Notes: generated by a model from the letters alone, not told the origin. A stretch of 64,000 nt of DNA from Sulfurospirillum sp036802865 (GCF_036802865.1 NZ_DAIRVK010000002.1:633147-697146), one strand, 5' to 3'. Shown: positions 22,502 to 32,077, counted from the stretch's first letter. Program-made: numbers and translations.

Positions 22502-25075
22502 TTAGTGCTTGTTGATAACGATCTCGCCATCTTTGGCATCGATGATGATGCTCTCACCTTCATGCAATTTCTCTTCTAAAAGAAGCTCAGCCAATTTATC
22601 TTCGACCAGTTCATACAAAGCACGCTTAAGTGGACGTGCCCCATACACTGGGTCAAATCCAGCTTCTGCTATCAATGCTTTTGCCGCAACCGTAAGTTCT
22701 GCTTTAATCTCTTTACCCGCAAGTTTTGTTTCTATATCTTTGAACATAATGCTCACAATTTCTCGCAAACCATCTTCTGTTAATGGATTGAAGATAATAA
22801 TGTCATCCAAGCGGTTTAAAAACTCAGGTTTAAAGTGACTTCTAAGCTCTTTCATGACTTCCTCGGTGCGTTTTTCACCCTCGTAAGCCATAATCTTATC
22901 ACTTGCAATGTTGGATGTTAAAATAATGATGGTGTTTTTAAAATCAACCGTCACACCTTTATTGTCCGTCAAACGCCCTTCATCAAGGACTTGTAGCAAA
23001 ATGTTGAAAACATCCGGATGCGCTTTTTCAATCTCATCAAAAAGTACGACACTGTAAGGTTTGCGACGCACAGCTTCGGTGAGTTGTCCACCCTCATCGT
23101 ACCCTACATAACCTGGAGGTGCACCGACTAAACGACTCACGGAATGTTTTTCCATGTATTCACTCATATCAAAACGTATCAGTGCTTTGGTTGTGTCAAA
23201 CAAGAAGTTAGCCAGAGCCTTTGCACTTTGCGTTTTACCCACACCTGTTGGTCCTAAAAAGAGGAAACTACCAATCGGTTTATTTTGCTCGCTCAGTCCT
23301 GCTTTATTGCGTTTAATCGCTCGACCAATTGCCTTGATTGCAGCATCTTGTCCCACAACCTCTTTTCTAAGATGCTCTTCAACGGCTAACACTTTCGCTT
23401 TTTCGCCTTGAAGCATTTTATTAACAGGTATACCTGTCCATTTGCTAACAATGGTTGCTATCATCTCTTCATCAACACTGTTTTTCAAGAGTGTTCCACT
23501 CTCAACCATTTTTTCCCACTTAGCTTTAAGGTCTTCCTCTTGTTTAACAAGCTCAGGTAATTTGCCATACTCTATCTCCGCGGCTTTGTTAAACTCACTG
23601 TTTTTCTTAGCCGTCTCTGCTTCACGTCGCAAGGCTTCTGATTCTGTTTTAATCGCAGCAATGTCATTAAAGACACTCTTCTCTGTTTCAAACTGAACTT
23701 CTAAAGAGCGCATTTTCTCTTTGGCATCGCCCAACTCTTTTTCAATGGCATGTAAACGTTCATCGTTCTTTTTGTTTTTCTCCATCAAAAGCGCTTCTTT
23801 TTCTACCATCAACGTACCAATCAATCTTTTAATACGACTAAGCTCTGTGGGTTCACTCTCGATTTGCATCTTAAGTTCAGCCGCCGCTTCATCAATAAGA
23901 TCAATCGCTTTATCCGGTAAAAAACGATCACTGATGTATCGTGAACTGAGTTTTGCCGCTGCAATAAGCGCTGAGTCCATAATCGTAACATGATGATGCG
24001 CTTCAAGGCTCTCTTTAATACCCCGTAAAATCTGTAATGCTTCGTTGATGCTGGGTTCATTCACTGTAACAGGCTGAAAACGGCGTTGTAACGCTGCATC
24101 TTTTTCAAAATATTTGCGGTACTCTTTCAGCGTTGTCGCACCTATGGTATGAAGCTCTCCACGCGCCAGAGCAGGTTTGAGAATATTCGCAGCGTCCATA
24201 CTTCCTTCGCTGGCACCCGCACCAATAATAGTATGAATTTCATCGATAAACAGAATAATATTGCCACTTTTTTTCACTTCATCAATCACTGCTTTAAGAC
24301 GGTCTTCAAACTCACCACGGTACTTTGCACCTGCGATTAAGGAACTCATATCCAAAGCGACGACACTTTTATTTTGAAGGCTTAGAGGTACATCGTTATG
24401 TGCAATTCTAAGTGCCAACCCCTCTGCTATCGCTGTTTTACCGGTTCCTGGCTCACCAATTAAAATCGGATTATTTTTGCTCTTTCGAATCAAAATTTGC
24501 ATCATTCGACTTATCTCTTCATCACGTCCGATGACAGGGTCAAGCTTACCTTCACTGGCTAATTTGGTTAAATTGATACCGTATTTTTCAAGTGATTCAA
24601 GGTTTTCATCGGCACTTTGTTTATCAATTTTTTTACCACCACGAAGTGCTTCAAGGTTTTTCTTAAACTGCAATAGATCAAGGTATTTTCCAAGAATTTT
24701 TTTGAGCGGATCACTATCGATATTAGCAAGTAACCATGTATCTACGGAAAGGTAACCATCGCCTTTTTGTTTCATCAGTCCTTCGGCTTTTTGCAAAGAT
24801 TCGACAAGAACACGTGAAATAGTAATATTTTCCTTGGTGACATGCGAAGCCGTTGGTAATTTTTGGACTTCACTTTTAATTTCAAGTTCTATCGCACTCT
24901 TATCAATATTCATTTTATTAAAGACTTGATTGAGTATAGAAGCTGAATTGGTAAGGAGTCCCCACGTTACATGTAAAGACGTTGCTTCTTGATTTTTAGA
25001 ATGCAGAGCAAGGCTAATAGCGCTCTCTATCGCTTCTCTCATTTGGTTAGTCAATTGTTCAAAAAGTGAGTTCAT
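22502..25075 (-). CDS. clpB: Disaggregase chaperone ClpB
   Basis: An 857-residue hexameric AAA+ disaggregase that rescues aggregated proteins with DnaK. It shows the Clp_N domain (1-145), first AAA module with GEPGTGKTAIAEG, the middle coiled-coil domain (about 400-525) that identifies ClpB rather than ClpA, the second AAA module with GPTGVGKTQSAKA, and the sensor-2 GARPLKRAL near the end. Length and motifs are normal. A near-consensus sigma-70 promoter (TTGACA, 17 bases, TAGAAT) lies just upstream. The neighbours ctpA and purCSQ follow the Campylobacter order. One TTACATGTAA is in the N domain. Confidence 0.97.
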   Translation of the reverse strand: MNSLFEQLTNQMREAIESAISLALHSKNQEATSLHVTWGLLTNSASILNQVFNKMNIDKSAIELEIKSEVQKLPTASHVTKENITISRVLVESLQKAEGLMKQKGDGYLSVDTWLLANIDSDPLKKILGKYLDLLQFKKNLEALRGGKKIDKQSADENLESLEKYGINLTKLASEGKLDPVIGRDEEISRMMQILIRKSKNNPILIGEPGTGKTAIAEGLALRIAHNDVPLSLQNKSVVALDMSSLIAGAKYRGEFEDRLKAVIDEVKKSGNIILFIDEIHTIIGAGASEGSMDAANILKPALARGELHTIGATTLKEYRKYFEKDAALQRRFQPVTVNEPSINEALQILRGIKESLEAHHHVTIMDSALIAAAKLSSRYISDRFLPDKAIDLIDEAAAELKMQIESEPTELSRIKRLIGTLMVEKEALLMEKNKKNDERLHAIEKELGDAKEKMRSLEVQFETEKSVFNDIAAIKTESEALRREAETAKKNSEFNKAAEIEYGKLPELVKQEEDLKAKWEKMVESGTLLKNSVDEEMIATIVSKWTGIPVNKMLQGEKAKVLAVEEHLRKEVVGQDAAIKAIGRAIKRNKAGLSEQNKPIGSFLFLGPTGVGKTQSAKALANFLFDTTKALIRFDMSEYMEKHSVSRLVGAPPGYVGYDEGGQLTEAVRRKPYSVVLFDEIEKAHPDVFNILLQVLDEGRLTDNKGVTVDFKNTIIILTSNIASDKIMAYEGEKRTEEVMKELRSHFKPEFLNRLDDIIIFNPLTEDGLREIVSIMFKDIETKLAGKEIKAELTVAAKALIAEAGFDPVYGARPLKRALYELVEDKLAELLLEEKLHEGESIIIDAKDGEIVINKH
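24967..24976. repeat. TTACATGTAA palindrome within clpB
   Basis: Exact copy in the N-terminal domain; read as Leu-His-Val. Confidence 0.85.
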
Positions 25076-25098
25076 TGCATCTCCTAATTTTTTCTATA

Positions 25099-25127
25099 AT
25101 TCTACAACTTTAGTCTATTGATGTCAA
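25099..25127 (-). promoter_or_regulatory. Sigma-70 promoter of clpB
   Basis: On the minus strand TTGACA (25127-25122) and TAGAAT (25104-25099) are separated by exactly 17 bases. The start of transcription would fall about 17 bases before the clpB ATG. A perfect -35 is unusual for this phylum. No CIRCE repeat or clear HAIR repeat is visible beside it. Confidence 0.7.
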
Positions 25128-25301
25128 GTTTATTTAGCAATATAGCATTATGCTTATCAAGCGAACACCTTCACTTCATAGTTAAAATAAATTAAAATAT
25201 TAAACTATGTTCAATCAAGCTTTCATAGAAGTTTTAGGGAAACTGCACTATAATCGTTCTCCAAAGAATACGCATAATCTTGCGAGGAGCATACACACGC
25301 T

Positions 25302-26633
25302 ATGAAACATTTACCATTTGCTACGGCTGGCTTTATTGCCACATTTTTAGGTATCACTACCTTTTTTTCTTCAACGCTCTTTGCAGCAGATAATGCTGAT
25401 GGAGAAAAGAGTCGTCTTGCTTCTTTGGCCAAATTTACACGCGTTTTGGCAACCATTGAAAAATATTATGTTGATGACATCAAAATTGACGATATCGTCA
25501 AAAAGTCCATTGAAGGACTTTTAACAAACCTCGACGCACACTCTTCTTACCTCGATGAAAAACATTTTAAAGATCTCAAAATCCAAACTGACGGTGAATT
25601 CGGTGGTTTAGGTATTACGGTTGGTCAAAAAGATAGTGCTTTAACCGTTATCGCGCCGATGGAAGGAACTCCTGCAGATAAAGCAGGTGTTAAAGCGGGC
25701 GACATTATTTTGAAAATCAATAAACAATCAACACTCAACATGACCATTGATGAAGCGGTCAACATCATGCGTGGTAAACCAGGTACAGGTATAGAACTGA
25801 CACTTGTACGTGAAGGTGAAAGTAAACCTCTTACGATTGCCATTGTTCGCGATATCATCAAAATCGAGTCTGTTTACTCAAAGACTATTGAAAATGAAAA
25901 CATCCTCTATGTTCGTGTTGTAAGTTTCGATAAAAATATTGTAGGTGATGTACAAGACGCTATTAACAAAAACAAAGGTGTTAAAGGTATTGTTCTTGAC
26001 CTTAGAAACAATCCGGGGGGGCTTTTAAATCAAGCTGTTGGACTTGTTGATCTTTTCGTTGATGAGGGTATTATTGTTTCGCAAAAAGGACGTGTAGAGT
26101 CTGAAAATGCTGAATACAAAGCAAGCAAATCAGCTACCATTACCAAAGCGCCGTTGGTCGTCCTTGTAAATGGTGGTAGTGCAAGTGCAAGTGAGATCGT
26201 CAGTGGTTCATTACAAGATCATAAACGTGCCATCATTATTGGTGAAAAAACTTTTGGAAAAGGAAGCGTACAAGCTGTTCTTCCCGTCGTTGATAATGAA
26301 GCAATTCGTTTAACGATTGCACGTTACTATCTCCCAAGTGGGCGAACCATCCAAGCAGAAGGTGTCACACCTGATCTTGTTGTTTATCCAGGTGATGTTC
26401 CTCATAAAAACAACGAACAATCACTCAAAGAAAAAGATCTTAAAAAACATTTAGAGAGTGAACTGAAAAAAGTAGATGAAAACAAAACAGAAGTAAAAGA
26501 GACGAAAACAAAAACAAAAACAAAAGAACAAACAAAGGCAGAGAAAGAGATCGTGAGTCAAGAGAATTTATTCAAAGATTTACAACTTAAAAGTGCTGTT
26601 GATGCAATCAAAGTACTTTCTATTAAAAAATAA
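25302..26633 (+). CDS. ctpA: C-terminal processing protease CtpA (S41 family)
   Basis: A 443-residue periplasmic tail-specific protease. It has a signal peptide (cleavage near LFAADN, about residue 29), an N-terminal helical region, a PDZ domain (about 95-170), and the S41 catalytic core with serine in GGSASASEI and lysine in GEKTFGKGSVQ. The C-terminal 60 residues are low-complexity and lysine-rich (repeats of KTKTK). A run of seven G residues at 26015-26021 encodes Pro-Gly-Gly. It is upstream of purC and is probably cotranscribed with the purine genes, as in Campylobacter (Cj0511-purC). Substrates are unknown. Confidence 0.93.
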   Translation: MKHLPFATAGFIATFLGITTFFSSTLFAADNADGEKSRLASLAKFTRVLATIEKYYVDDIKIDDIVKKSIEGLLTNLDAHSSYLDEKHFKDLKIQTDGEFGGLGITVGQKDSALTVIAPMEGTPADKAGVKAGDIILKINKQSTLNMTIDEAVNIMRGKPGTGIELTLVREGESKPLTIAIVRDIIKIESVYSKTIENENILYVRVVSFDKNIVGDVQDAINKNKGVKGIVLDLRNNPGGLLNQAVGLVDLFVDEGIIVSQKGRVESENAEYKASKSATITKAPLVVLVNGGSASASEIVSGSLQDHKRAIIIGEKTFGKGSVQAVLPVVDNEAIRLTIARYYLPSGRTIQAEGVTPDLVVYPGDVPHKNNEQSLKEKDLKKHLESELKKVDENKTEVKETKTKTKTKEQTKAEKEIVSQENLFKDLQLKSAVDAIKVLSIKK

Positions 26634-26647
26634 TTGAGGAGAGAGAC

Positions 26648-27361
26648 GTGAATAAAGGTGCATTGTTATACGAAGGTAAAGGTAAAAAACTGTTTTTAAC
26701 AGATGACGAAAATCTTTTAGTTTCAGAATTTAAAGATGACTTGACAGCATTTAATGCTGAAAAAAAAGGTAATGAAGCAGGTAAAGGTGCGCTTAACTGT
26801 AAAATCAGTACACAACTTTTTCATCTTCTTGAAAAACATGGTATTCAAACACACCTCGTCAAAACACTTGATGATACAAATCAATTGATCAAAAAAGTAA
26901 AAATCATTCCTATCGAAGTGGTTGTTAGAAACATTGCAACAGGTTCTCTTGCAAAACGCCTTGGTATAAAAGATGGTACGGTACTTCCTTTTACCCTCGT
27001 TGAATTTTATTACAAAGATGATGCTCTTGGTGATCCTATTATCAATGATGAACACTGTTTACTTCTCAATCTTGTGAAAAGTGAATCAGACCTTGAAGAA
27101 CTTAAACGTCTTGGTCGCGAAATCAATGTCATTATGAAAAGTTTTTTTGCTGAACGTAGACTCAAACTTGTTGATTTCAAAGTTGAGTTTGGTGTCGATA
27201 AAGAAGGAAACATTCTTCTCTCAGATGAAATCAGTCCTGACAGCTGTCGTTTCTGGGATATGGATACCAATGAAAAACTGGATAAAGATAGATTTAGACA
27301 AGGTCTTGGTGATGTTAAAGTTGCCTATGAAGAAGTCCTAAAACGTATTCTCTCTCACTAA
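26648..27361 (+). CDS. purC: Phosphoribosylaminoimidazole-succinocarboxamide synthase
   Basis: A 237-residue cytoplasmic enzyme of purine synthesis that joins aspartate to CAIR using ATP to give SAICAR. Family motifs are visible: YEGKGKKL at the ATP loop, FNAEKKGNEAGKG, VVRNIATGS, KLVDFKVEFG and DEISPDSCRFWD. The start is GTG with a GAGGAGAGAG site. It lies 14 bases after ctpA and 22 bases before purS, in one operon. The length is standard. Confidence 0.97.
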   Translation: MNKGALLYEGKGKKLFLTDDENLLVSEFKDDLTAFNAEKKGNEAGKGALNCKISTQLFHLLEKHGIQTHLVKTLDDTNQLIKKVKIIPIEVVVRNIATGSLAKRLGIKDGTVLPFTLVEFYYKDDALGDPIINDEHCLLLNLVKSESDLEELKRLGREINVIMKSFFAERRLKLVDFKVEFGVDKEGNILLSDEISPDSCRFWDMDTNEKLDKDRFRQGLGDVKVAYEEVLKRILSH

Positions 27362-27383
27362 AATTACAAGGAAAAAATAAACG

Positions 27384-27629
27384 ATGAAAGTTATTGTCAA
27401 TATTCAACTCAAAAATGGTGTTTTAGATCCACAAGGAAAAGCTGTTCATCATGCACTTGCTTCTTTAAAATTTAACGAAGTAAATGAAGTCCGTATTGGA
27501 AAGCAAATCATCCTTGATATCGCAGAGTCTGACAAAGCAACAGCAGAAAAAAGAGTGAAAATCATGTGTGATGAGCTTTTAGCCAATACGGTTATTGAAG
27601 ATTATACGATTGAGTTTCCAACATGCTAG
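27384..27629 (+). CDS. purS: Phosphoribosylformylglycinamidine synthase subunit PurS
   Basis: An 81-residue small subunit that bridges PurQ and PurL in the FGAM synthase complex. It shows the family pattern VNIQLKNGVLDPQGKAV, then the helix and the strand VRIGKQIILD, and a short end. Its stop lies inside the start of purQ (seven-base overlap), so translation is coupled. The large subunit PurL is not in this window. Confidence 0.94.
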   Translation: MKVIVNIQLKNGVLDPQGKAVHHALASLKFNEVNEVRIGKQIILDIAESDKATAEKRVKIMCDELLANTVIEDYTIEFPTC

Positions 27630-28294
27630 TTGCTGTTGCAGTCTTTCCCGGAACAAACTGCGAAATCGATACTAAATACGCTTTTGAAAAACTAGGACAA
27701 GACGTTGTTCTTGTTTTTCATAAAGAGGAAAAATTACCAGAAGGCACTGACTTAGTCGTACTTCCCGGCGGTTTTAGCTATGGCGATTACCTAAGAAGTG
27801 CTGCCATTGCTAAATTTTCACCTATTATGAAAGCGGTCATTGAATTTGCTAACAATGGTGGAAAAGTCCTTGGTATTTGTAATGGTTTTCAGATGCTTGT
27901 TGAAGCACGCCTTTTGCCTGGTGCTATGAAACGCAATGAAAACGTTCATTTTATCTCACAATTTCATCACCTTAATGTTATTGCAAATGATAATACATTT
28001 TTGCGTAAATGCTCAATTGGTGAGCTTTTAAACGTCCCAATTGCACACGGTGAAGGAAGTTATTACATTGATGATGCTGGACTTAAAGAGCTTTATGCCA
28101 ATAAACAAGTACTGCTTACGTATTGTGATGAACAAGGAAATGTTAAAAACCCTAATGGATCGGTTGATTCCATTGCAGGCATTTGCAATAAAGAAAAAAA
28201 TGTGTTTGGTCTTATGCCACACCCAGAGCGTGCCATCGAGAAAATTTTAGGCTCTGATGATGGTGTTAAAATGCTTGAGGGTTTTCTAAACTAA
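27623..28294 (+). CDS. purQ: Phosphoribosylformylglycinamidine synthase subunit PurQ
   Basis: A 223-residue class I glutamine amidotransferase that supplies ammonia to PurL. The nucleophile cysteine lies in GICNGFQML, the catalytic His-Glu pair is in MPHPERAIE, and the PGGFSYGDYLRSAA loop is typical. It overlaps purS. The following gene starts only a few bases after the stop, so the operon continues into an unrelated envelope gene and plsC, as in Campylobacter. Confidence 0.96.
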   Translation: MLVAVAVFPGTNCEIDTKYAFEKLGQDVVLVFHKEEKLPEGTDLVVLPGGFSYGDYLRSAAIAKFSPIMKAVIEFANNGGKVLGICNGFQMLVEARLLPGAMKRNENVHFISQFHHLNVIANDNTFLRKCSIGELLNVPIAHGEGSYYIDDAGLKELYANKQVLLTYCDEQGNVKNPNGSVDSIAGICNKEKNVFGLMPHPERAIEKILGSDDGVKMLEGFLN

Positions 28295-28298
28295 CGTG

Positions 28299-29390
28299 AT
28301 GAAGAAATTTTTCACACTCCTCGTACTCTCTTTGGCTCTTTTAGTGCCTTCTTTTGCTGCTGAAGAGAGTGCGTTTTCAGGTCGTTCCAAGTCCATTTTC
28401 CTCTCTGTTGAAGAGATGCCTCAAAAAGTCTATATTGGACAAGTTTTTCCGATAAAAGTCAAAGCCATCGTTGCTAATGATAAAATTGATGGACTTCTCA
28501 ATACCTTTTCAAGTGCTTCAGCAGCAGAAGTTCTTAATCCTCAAAACCCTTGGGAACGCTCACGCGACAATACCTATTTTAATACCTTTTATTTCAAAAT
28601 AAATTCTAAAACAGCTGTAATGCCTCGCCTTAGTGTCTCTTTAATACAGCAACAAGAGGCCGTTGAAAGTGAAGTTATCATTTTAAATCTTCCATCTCAA
28701 CTTGTTCAGCTCAAGCAAGACCCACTTTTTAGTAATGTCATTGCTCAAACTTTAAATATTAACAAGTATAAAACAACAACATTTGATGCTAAAAATGTTA
28801 TTGTTGTCTTGGAAATCGAAACGACCGGTGCTAATTTAAAAGACTTTGCTCTCAGTGGCATTGCTAAAAGTGGTATCGATTCTTTTTCTGACAATGGAAC
28901 TTCTCAAAAAATTTATTACTATGGTATTGTTCCAAACTATCAAAAAAGTTTTGATTTTACCTACTTTGATCTTACAAGCAATAAATTTAATAAAATAACA
29001 CTACCAATGGTTATTGAAAGCGATGAAGTCAGTACCCAACTTGGACTTAACCCCAAAGAGAGTATTTTTGAGTTCTATAAAAGCGTTGCTTATGCAGTTG
29101 CCGCGTTTTTATTCTTTGTCATTTTACTGAAACGTCGAAGATGGTACTATTTGGCTATTTCGTTGTTTTTCTTGGCACTCTTTTTCCTCGATCGTAATCC
29201 ATTAAACAATGCAAAACTCAAAGCAAACAGTAGTATTATGATTCTTCCAATGGAGAGATCAACTGTCTTTTTTACCAGTGATAAAACCTTAGATATTGAA
29301 AAATTGGGAGATCGTGATAAATATATCAAGATCTTACTACCCGATGGAAAAATTGGATGGACTGACCGTGAAAATATTATCAAAAATTAG
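28299..29390 (+). CDS. Membrane-anchored periplasmic protein with SH3-like C-terminus
   Basis: A 363-residue envelope protein (ATG 28299; a GTG three bases earlier is also possible). It has a signal peptide (MKKFFTLLVLSLALLVPSFA), a long beta-rich region exposed to the periplasm (to about 245), two membrane helices close together (about 262-280 and 285-300, separated by KRRRWYY), and a C-terminal segment resembling a bacterial SH3 domain (GDRDKYIKILLPDGKIGWT). The BatD/Oxygen-tolerance type of layout is similar. Its place between purQ and plsC matches Campylobacter Cj0515. The function is unknown. Confidence 0.72.
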   Translation: MKKFFTLLVLSLALLVPSFAAEESAFSGRSKSIFLSVEEMPQKVYIGQVFPIKVKAIVANDKIDGLLNTFSSASAAEVLNPQNPWERSRDNTYFNTFYFKINSKTAVMPRLSVSLIQQQEAVESEVIILNLPSQLVQLKQDPLFSNVIAQTLNINKYKTTTFDAKNVIVVLEIETTGANLKDFALSGIAKSGIDSFSDNGTSQKIYYYGIVPNYQKSFDFTYFDLTSNKFNKITLPMVIESDEVSTQLGLNPKESIFEFYKSVAYAVAAFLFFVILLKRRRWYYLAISLFFLALFFLDRNPLNNAKLKANSSIMILPMERSTVFFTSDKTLDIEKLGDRDKYIKILLPDGKIGWTDRENIIKN

Positions 29391-29403
29391 AGGTTTTTAT
29401 GTG

Positions 29404-30060
29404 ATGATCGAGTTTGTCATCACCGTTTTGATGACTATTATTTTGATGTATGCATTTCGCAACAATACACATATCATTCGACGTACATGGGGGCGATTGC
29501 AAACATTTTTAATGGGCTTTCGTATTAAACAAATAGGTGATGTAGCACCTAGTGCAACACTTTTAGTGCTCAATCATCAAAGCCTTGTTGACATTGTTGC
29601 ACTGGAGACAATTTATCCTAAAAATCTCTGCTGGATTGCTAAAAAAGAGATTGAAGATATTCCTCTTTTTGGACATATTATCCCAGCACCTCGTATGATT
29701 TCTATTGATCGTAACGACAAACGCTCACTTATCAAAATGATCAAAGAGGGTAAAGAACGCGTGAGTGAAGGACGGGTTCTTGCTATGTTTCCAGAAGGAA
29801 CACGTGGACGTGGTGATAGACTTTTAAAATTTCAAAGTGGTGCAAAAATTCTAGCTGAAAAGTTAGAGCTTATCGTCCAACCTGCTATCATTGTCGGGGC
29901 ACGTCATATTCTTGATTCTAAGAGCCTTGATGCGCATGGCGGTGAAGTCAAAGTCATTTATCTTGATCCTATCAATCCTAAAGAGGACGAACAATGGTTT
30001 GAGAAAATGTACATTACAATGGAAGAGCGATTAGCTCTTGAGTTAGCTTCAAAAAAGTAA
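29404..30060 (+). CDS. plsC: 1-acyl-sn-glycerol-3-phosphate acyltransferase
   Basis: A 218-residue membrane enzyme that converts lysophosphatidate to phosphatidate. The catalytic NHQSLVD (the HX4D motif) and the FPEGTRGRGD substrate motif are present, with an N-terminal helix (residues 1-20). ATG 29404 (or GTG 29401) is chosen because AGAGG lies just upstream; an upstream in-frame start would add 36 residues lying inside the previous gene. It closes the ctpA-purCSQ run; a strong hairpin follows its stop. Confidence 0.92.
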   Translation: MIEFVITVLMTIILMYAFRNNTHIIRRTWGRLQTFLMGFRIKQIGDVAPSATLLVLNHQSLVDIVALETIYPKNLCWIAKKEIEDIPLFGHIIPAPRMISIDRNDKRSLIKMIKEGKERVSEGRVLAMFPEGTRGRGDRLLKFQSGAKILAEKLELIVQPAIIVGARHILDSKSLDAHGGEVKVIYLDPINPKEDEQWFEKMYITMEERLALELASKK

Positions 30061-30064
30061 TCTA

Positions 30065-30090
30065 TTGAAAGCCACTTTTGTGGCTTTCAA
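30065..30090 (+). terminator. Strong hairpin terminator after plsC
   Basis: An 11-bp perfect stem (TTGAAAGCCAC and its complement) with a TTTT loop, followed shortly by CTCTCATTTTT. It should end the ctpA-pur-plsC transcript before htpG. Confidence 0.75.
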
Positions 30091-30124
30091 ATTCTCTCAT
30101 TTTTGCTACAATAACGCGATTTTT

Positions 30125-30169
30125 GGATTTGTCAAATAACTTTTAAAACATAAGTTTTTTGATAAATCC
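30125..30169 (+). promoter_or_regulatory. Long inverted repeat in the htpG leader
   Basis: GGATTTGTCAAA (30125-30136) pairs with TTTGATAAATCC (30158-30169) with one G-U pair, and AACTT/AAGTT (30038-type inner arms at 30138-30142 and 30152-30156) extends the stem inward. It lies 28 bases before the htpG ATG and does not include the AAAGGA ribosome site. It could be an operator or an RNA structure controlling this heat-shock gene. Confidence 0.45.
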
Positions 30170-30197
30170 AACTATACATACATTAAAGGATAAAACC

Positions 30198-32069
30198 ATG
30201 TCAAAACATCAATTTCAAACGGAAGTTACTCAACTTTTAGACCTGATGATTCATTCGCTCTACTCTAATAAAGAGATCTTTTTACGCGAACTTATCTCCA
30301 ATGCTTCGGATGCCTTAGATAAGCTGAATTATCTCACACTGACCGATGATACATACAAAGCACTCTCATACATTCCACGCATTGACATCGCCATTAACAA
30401 AGAAGCTAAAACCCTTACTTTAAGCGATAGTGGTATTGGTATGAATGAAGAAGACTTGGTTGAAAACCTTGGAACCATCGCTAAAAGTGGTACAAAATCA
30501 TTTTTACAAAACCTTAGTGGCGACAAAAAGAAAGATTCAAGCCTTATTGGTCAATTTGGTGTTGGCTTTTACTCTGCTTTTATGGTTGCCAATAAAATTG
30601 AAGTTGTAAGTCGCAAAGCTGGCGAAGAAAAAGCCTATATGTGGAGCAGTGAAGCAGGTGCAGAGTATGACATCGCAGAAGTGACCAAAGAAAGCCACGG
30701 TACATCGATTACCCTTTATCTCAAAGACGATGAAGATGAATTTTTAGAGTTTTACCGCATCCAAAACGTCATTAAAAAGTATTCAAACCACATTCCATTC
30801 CCTATTTTTATGGACAAAGAAGAGAAAGAGTTTGATGATGAAGGTAAAGAAAAAAGTAGTGAGATCAAAAACGTACAAGTTAACAAAGCCAGTGCACTTT
30901 GGACAGTAGCAAAAAGTCAAATCAAACCTGAAGAGTACAAAGACTTTTACCAACAAATTTCTCACGATAGCACCGATCCACTTCTTTGGAGCCATACAAA
31001 AGCTGAGGGTAAATACGAATATACTACACTTTTCTACATCCCATCAACGCCTCCAATGGATTTGTTTAGAATGGACTATAAACCAGGTGTTAAACTCTAC
31101 GTTAAACGTGTTTTTATTACCGATGATGAAAAAGAACTGCTTCCTACCTACCTTCGTTTTGTCAAAGGTATCATCGACGCGGAAGACCTACCACTGAACG
31201 TTAGCCGTGAGATTTTACAACAAAACAAAGTGCTAGAGACTATCAAAAAAGCTTCGGTTAAAAAAATTCTGAGCGAACTCAAATCACTCAAAGAAAAAGA
31301 GAGTGAAAAATACCTAGAGTTTTACAAAAACTTTGGACGTGTTGTTAAAGAGGGACTTTACAATGACTGGGAGAACAAAGAAGCACTCTTAGAGCTTGTA
31401 CTGTTCAAATCATCTAAACGTGATGGCTTAGTCAGTCTGAAAGAGTATAAAGAGGCGATGGGAGAAGATCAAAAAAGCATCTATTACATCACGGGTGAAA
31501 ATGAAAAACTCCTTCGTAACTCTCCACTGATTGAGCAGTTTAAAGCGAAAAATATCGAAGTCTTACTTCTTGACGAAGAAGTCGATGCCATCGTCTTCCC
31601 AATGGTCGGTGAGTACGATAAAACCCCAATCAAACCGGTCAATAACTCAGACATTGATGAAGAGATCAAAGAAGATAAAGCGAAAGTTGAAGAAGATGAG
31701 AAAACGTATAAAGAAATCTTGGTAAAAATGAAAGAGATTTTGAAAGATGATGCGAAAGATGTTAAAATCTCTAGCCGTTTGAGTGACTCACCATCATGCC
31801 TTGTATACGATAAAAATGACCCAGATTTCCAGATGCAACAAATGCTCAAACAAATGGGACAAGACAATCTACCTGCCGTTAAACCTATCTTAGAGATCAA
31901 TCCTGAGCATGAAATTTTCAAAAAATTAAGTGCAAAAGGTGATCTTTTAGAGCTTAATGATGTCGCTTTCTTACTTCTTGATCAAGCTAAACTTCAAGAG
32001 GGAATGAAGATCGAAGATACCGCTGCTTTTGCAAAACGCTTAAACCGTTTTATCGCAAAAGCGCTTTAA
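30198..32069 (+). CDS. htpG: Chaperone HtpG (bacterial Hsp90)
   Basis: A 623-residue dimeric ATP-dependent chaperone. It shows the GHKL ATPase motifs ELISNASDALDK, DSGIGM and GQFGVGFYS, the middle-domain segment LPLNVSREILQQ, and the C-terminal dimerisation region. ATG 30198 follows AAAGGA by seven bases; an earlier in-frame ATG would add 13 residues with no ribosome site. It follows plsC as in Campylobacter but is separated by a terminator and has its own leader with a long inverted repeat, suggesting separate stress control. Confidence 0.97.
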   Translation: MSKHQFQTEVTQLLDLMIHSLYSNKEIFLRELISNASDALDKLNYLTLTDDTYKALSYIPRIDIAINKEAKTLTLSDSGIGMNEEDLVENLGTIAKSGTKSFLQNLSGDKKKDSSLIGQFGVGFYSAFMVANKIEVVSRKAGEEKAYMWSSEAGAEYDIAEVTKESHGTSITLYLKDDEDEFLEFYRIQNVIKKYSNHIPFPIFMDKEEKEFDDEGKEKSSEIKNVQVNKASALWTVAKSQIKPEEYKDFYQQISHDSTDPLLWSHTKAEGKYEYTTLFYIPSTPPMDLFRMDYKPGVKLYVKRVFITDDEKELLPTYLRFVKGIIDAEDLPLNVSREILQQNKVLETIKKASVKKILSELKSLKEKESEKYLEFYKNFGRVVKEGLYNDWENKEALLELVLFKSSKRDGLVSLKEYKEAMGEDQKSIYYITGENEKLLRNSPLIEQFKAKNIEVLLLDEEVDAIVFPMVGEYDKTPIKPVNNSDIDEEIKEDKAKVEEDEKTYKEILVKMKEILKDDAKDVKISSRLSDSPSCLVYDKNDPDFQMQQMLKQMGQDNLPAVKPILEINPEHEIFKKLSAKGDLLELNDVAFLLLDQAKLQEGMKIEDTAAFAKRLNRFIAKAL

Positions 32070-32077
32070 AAAACAAC

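Noticed and set aside
26500..26530. Phase-variable simple repeat at the ctpA 3' end
   Set aside because: The ACAAAA units are in frame and imperfect, so length changes would only alter a lysine-threonine linker.
30100..30190. CIRCE or HAIR operator upstream of htpG
   Set aside because: The CIRCE half-site TTAGCACTC and the HAIR half-site CTTGAGT are both absent; the inverted repeat present has a different sequence.
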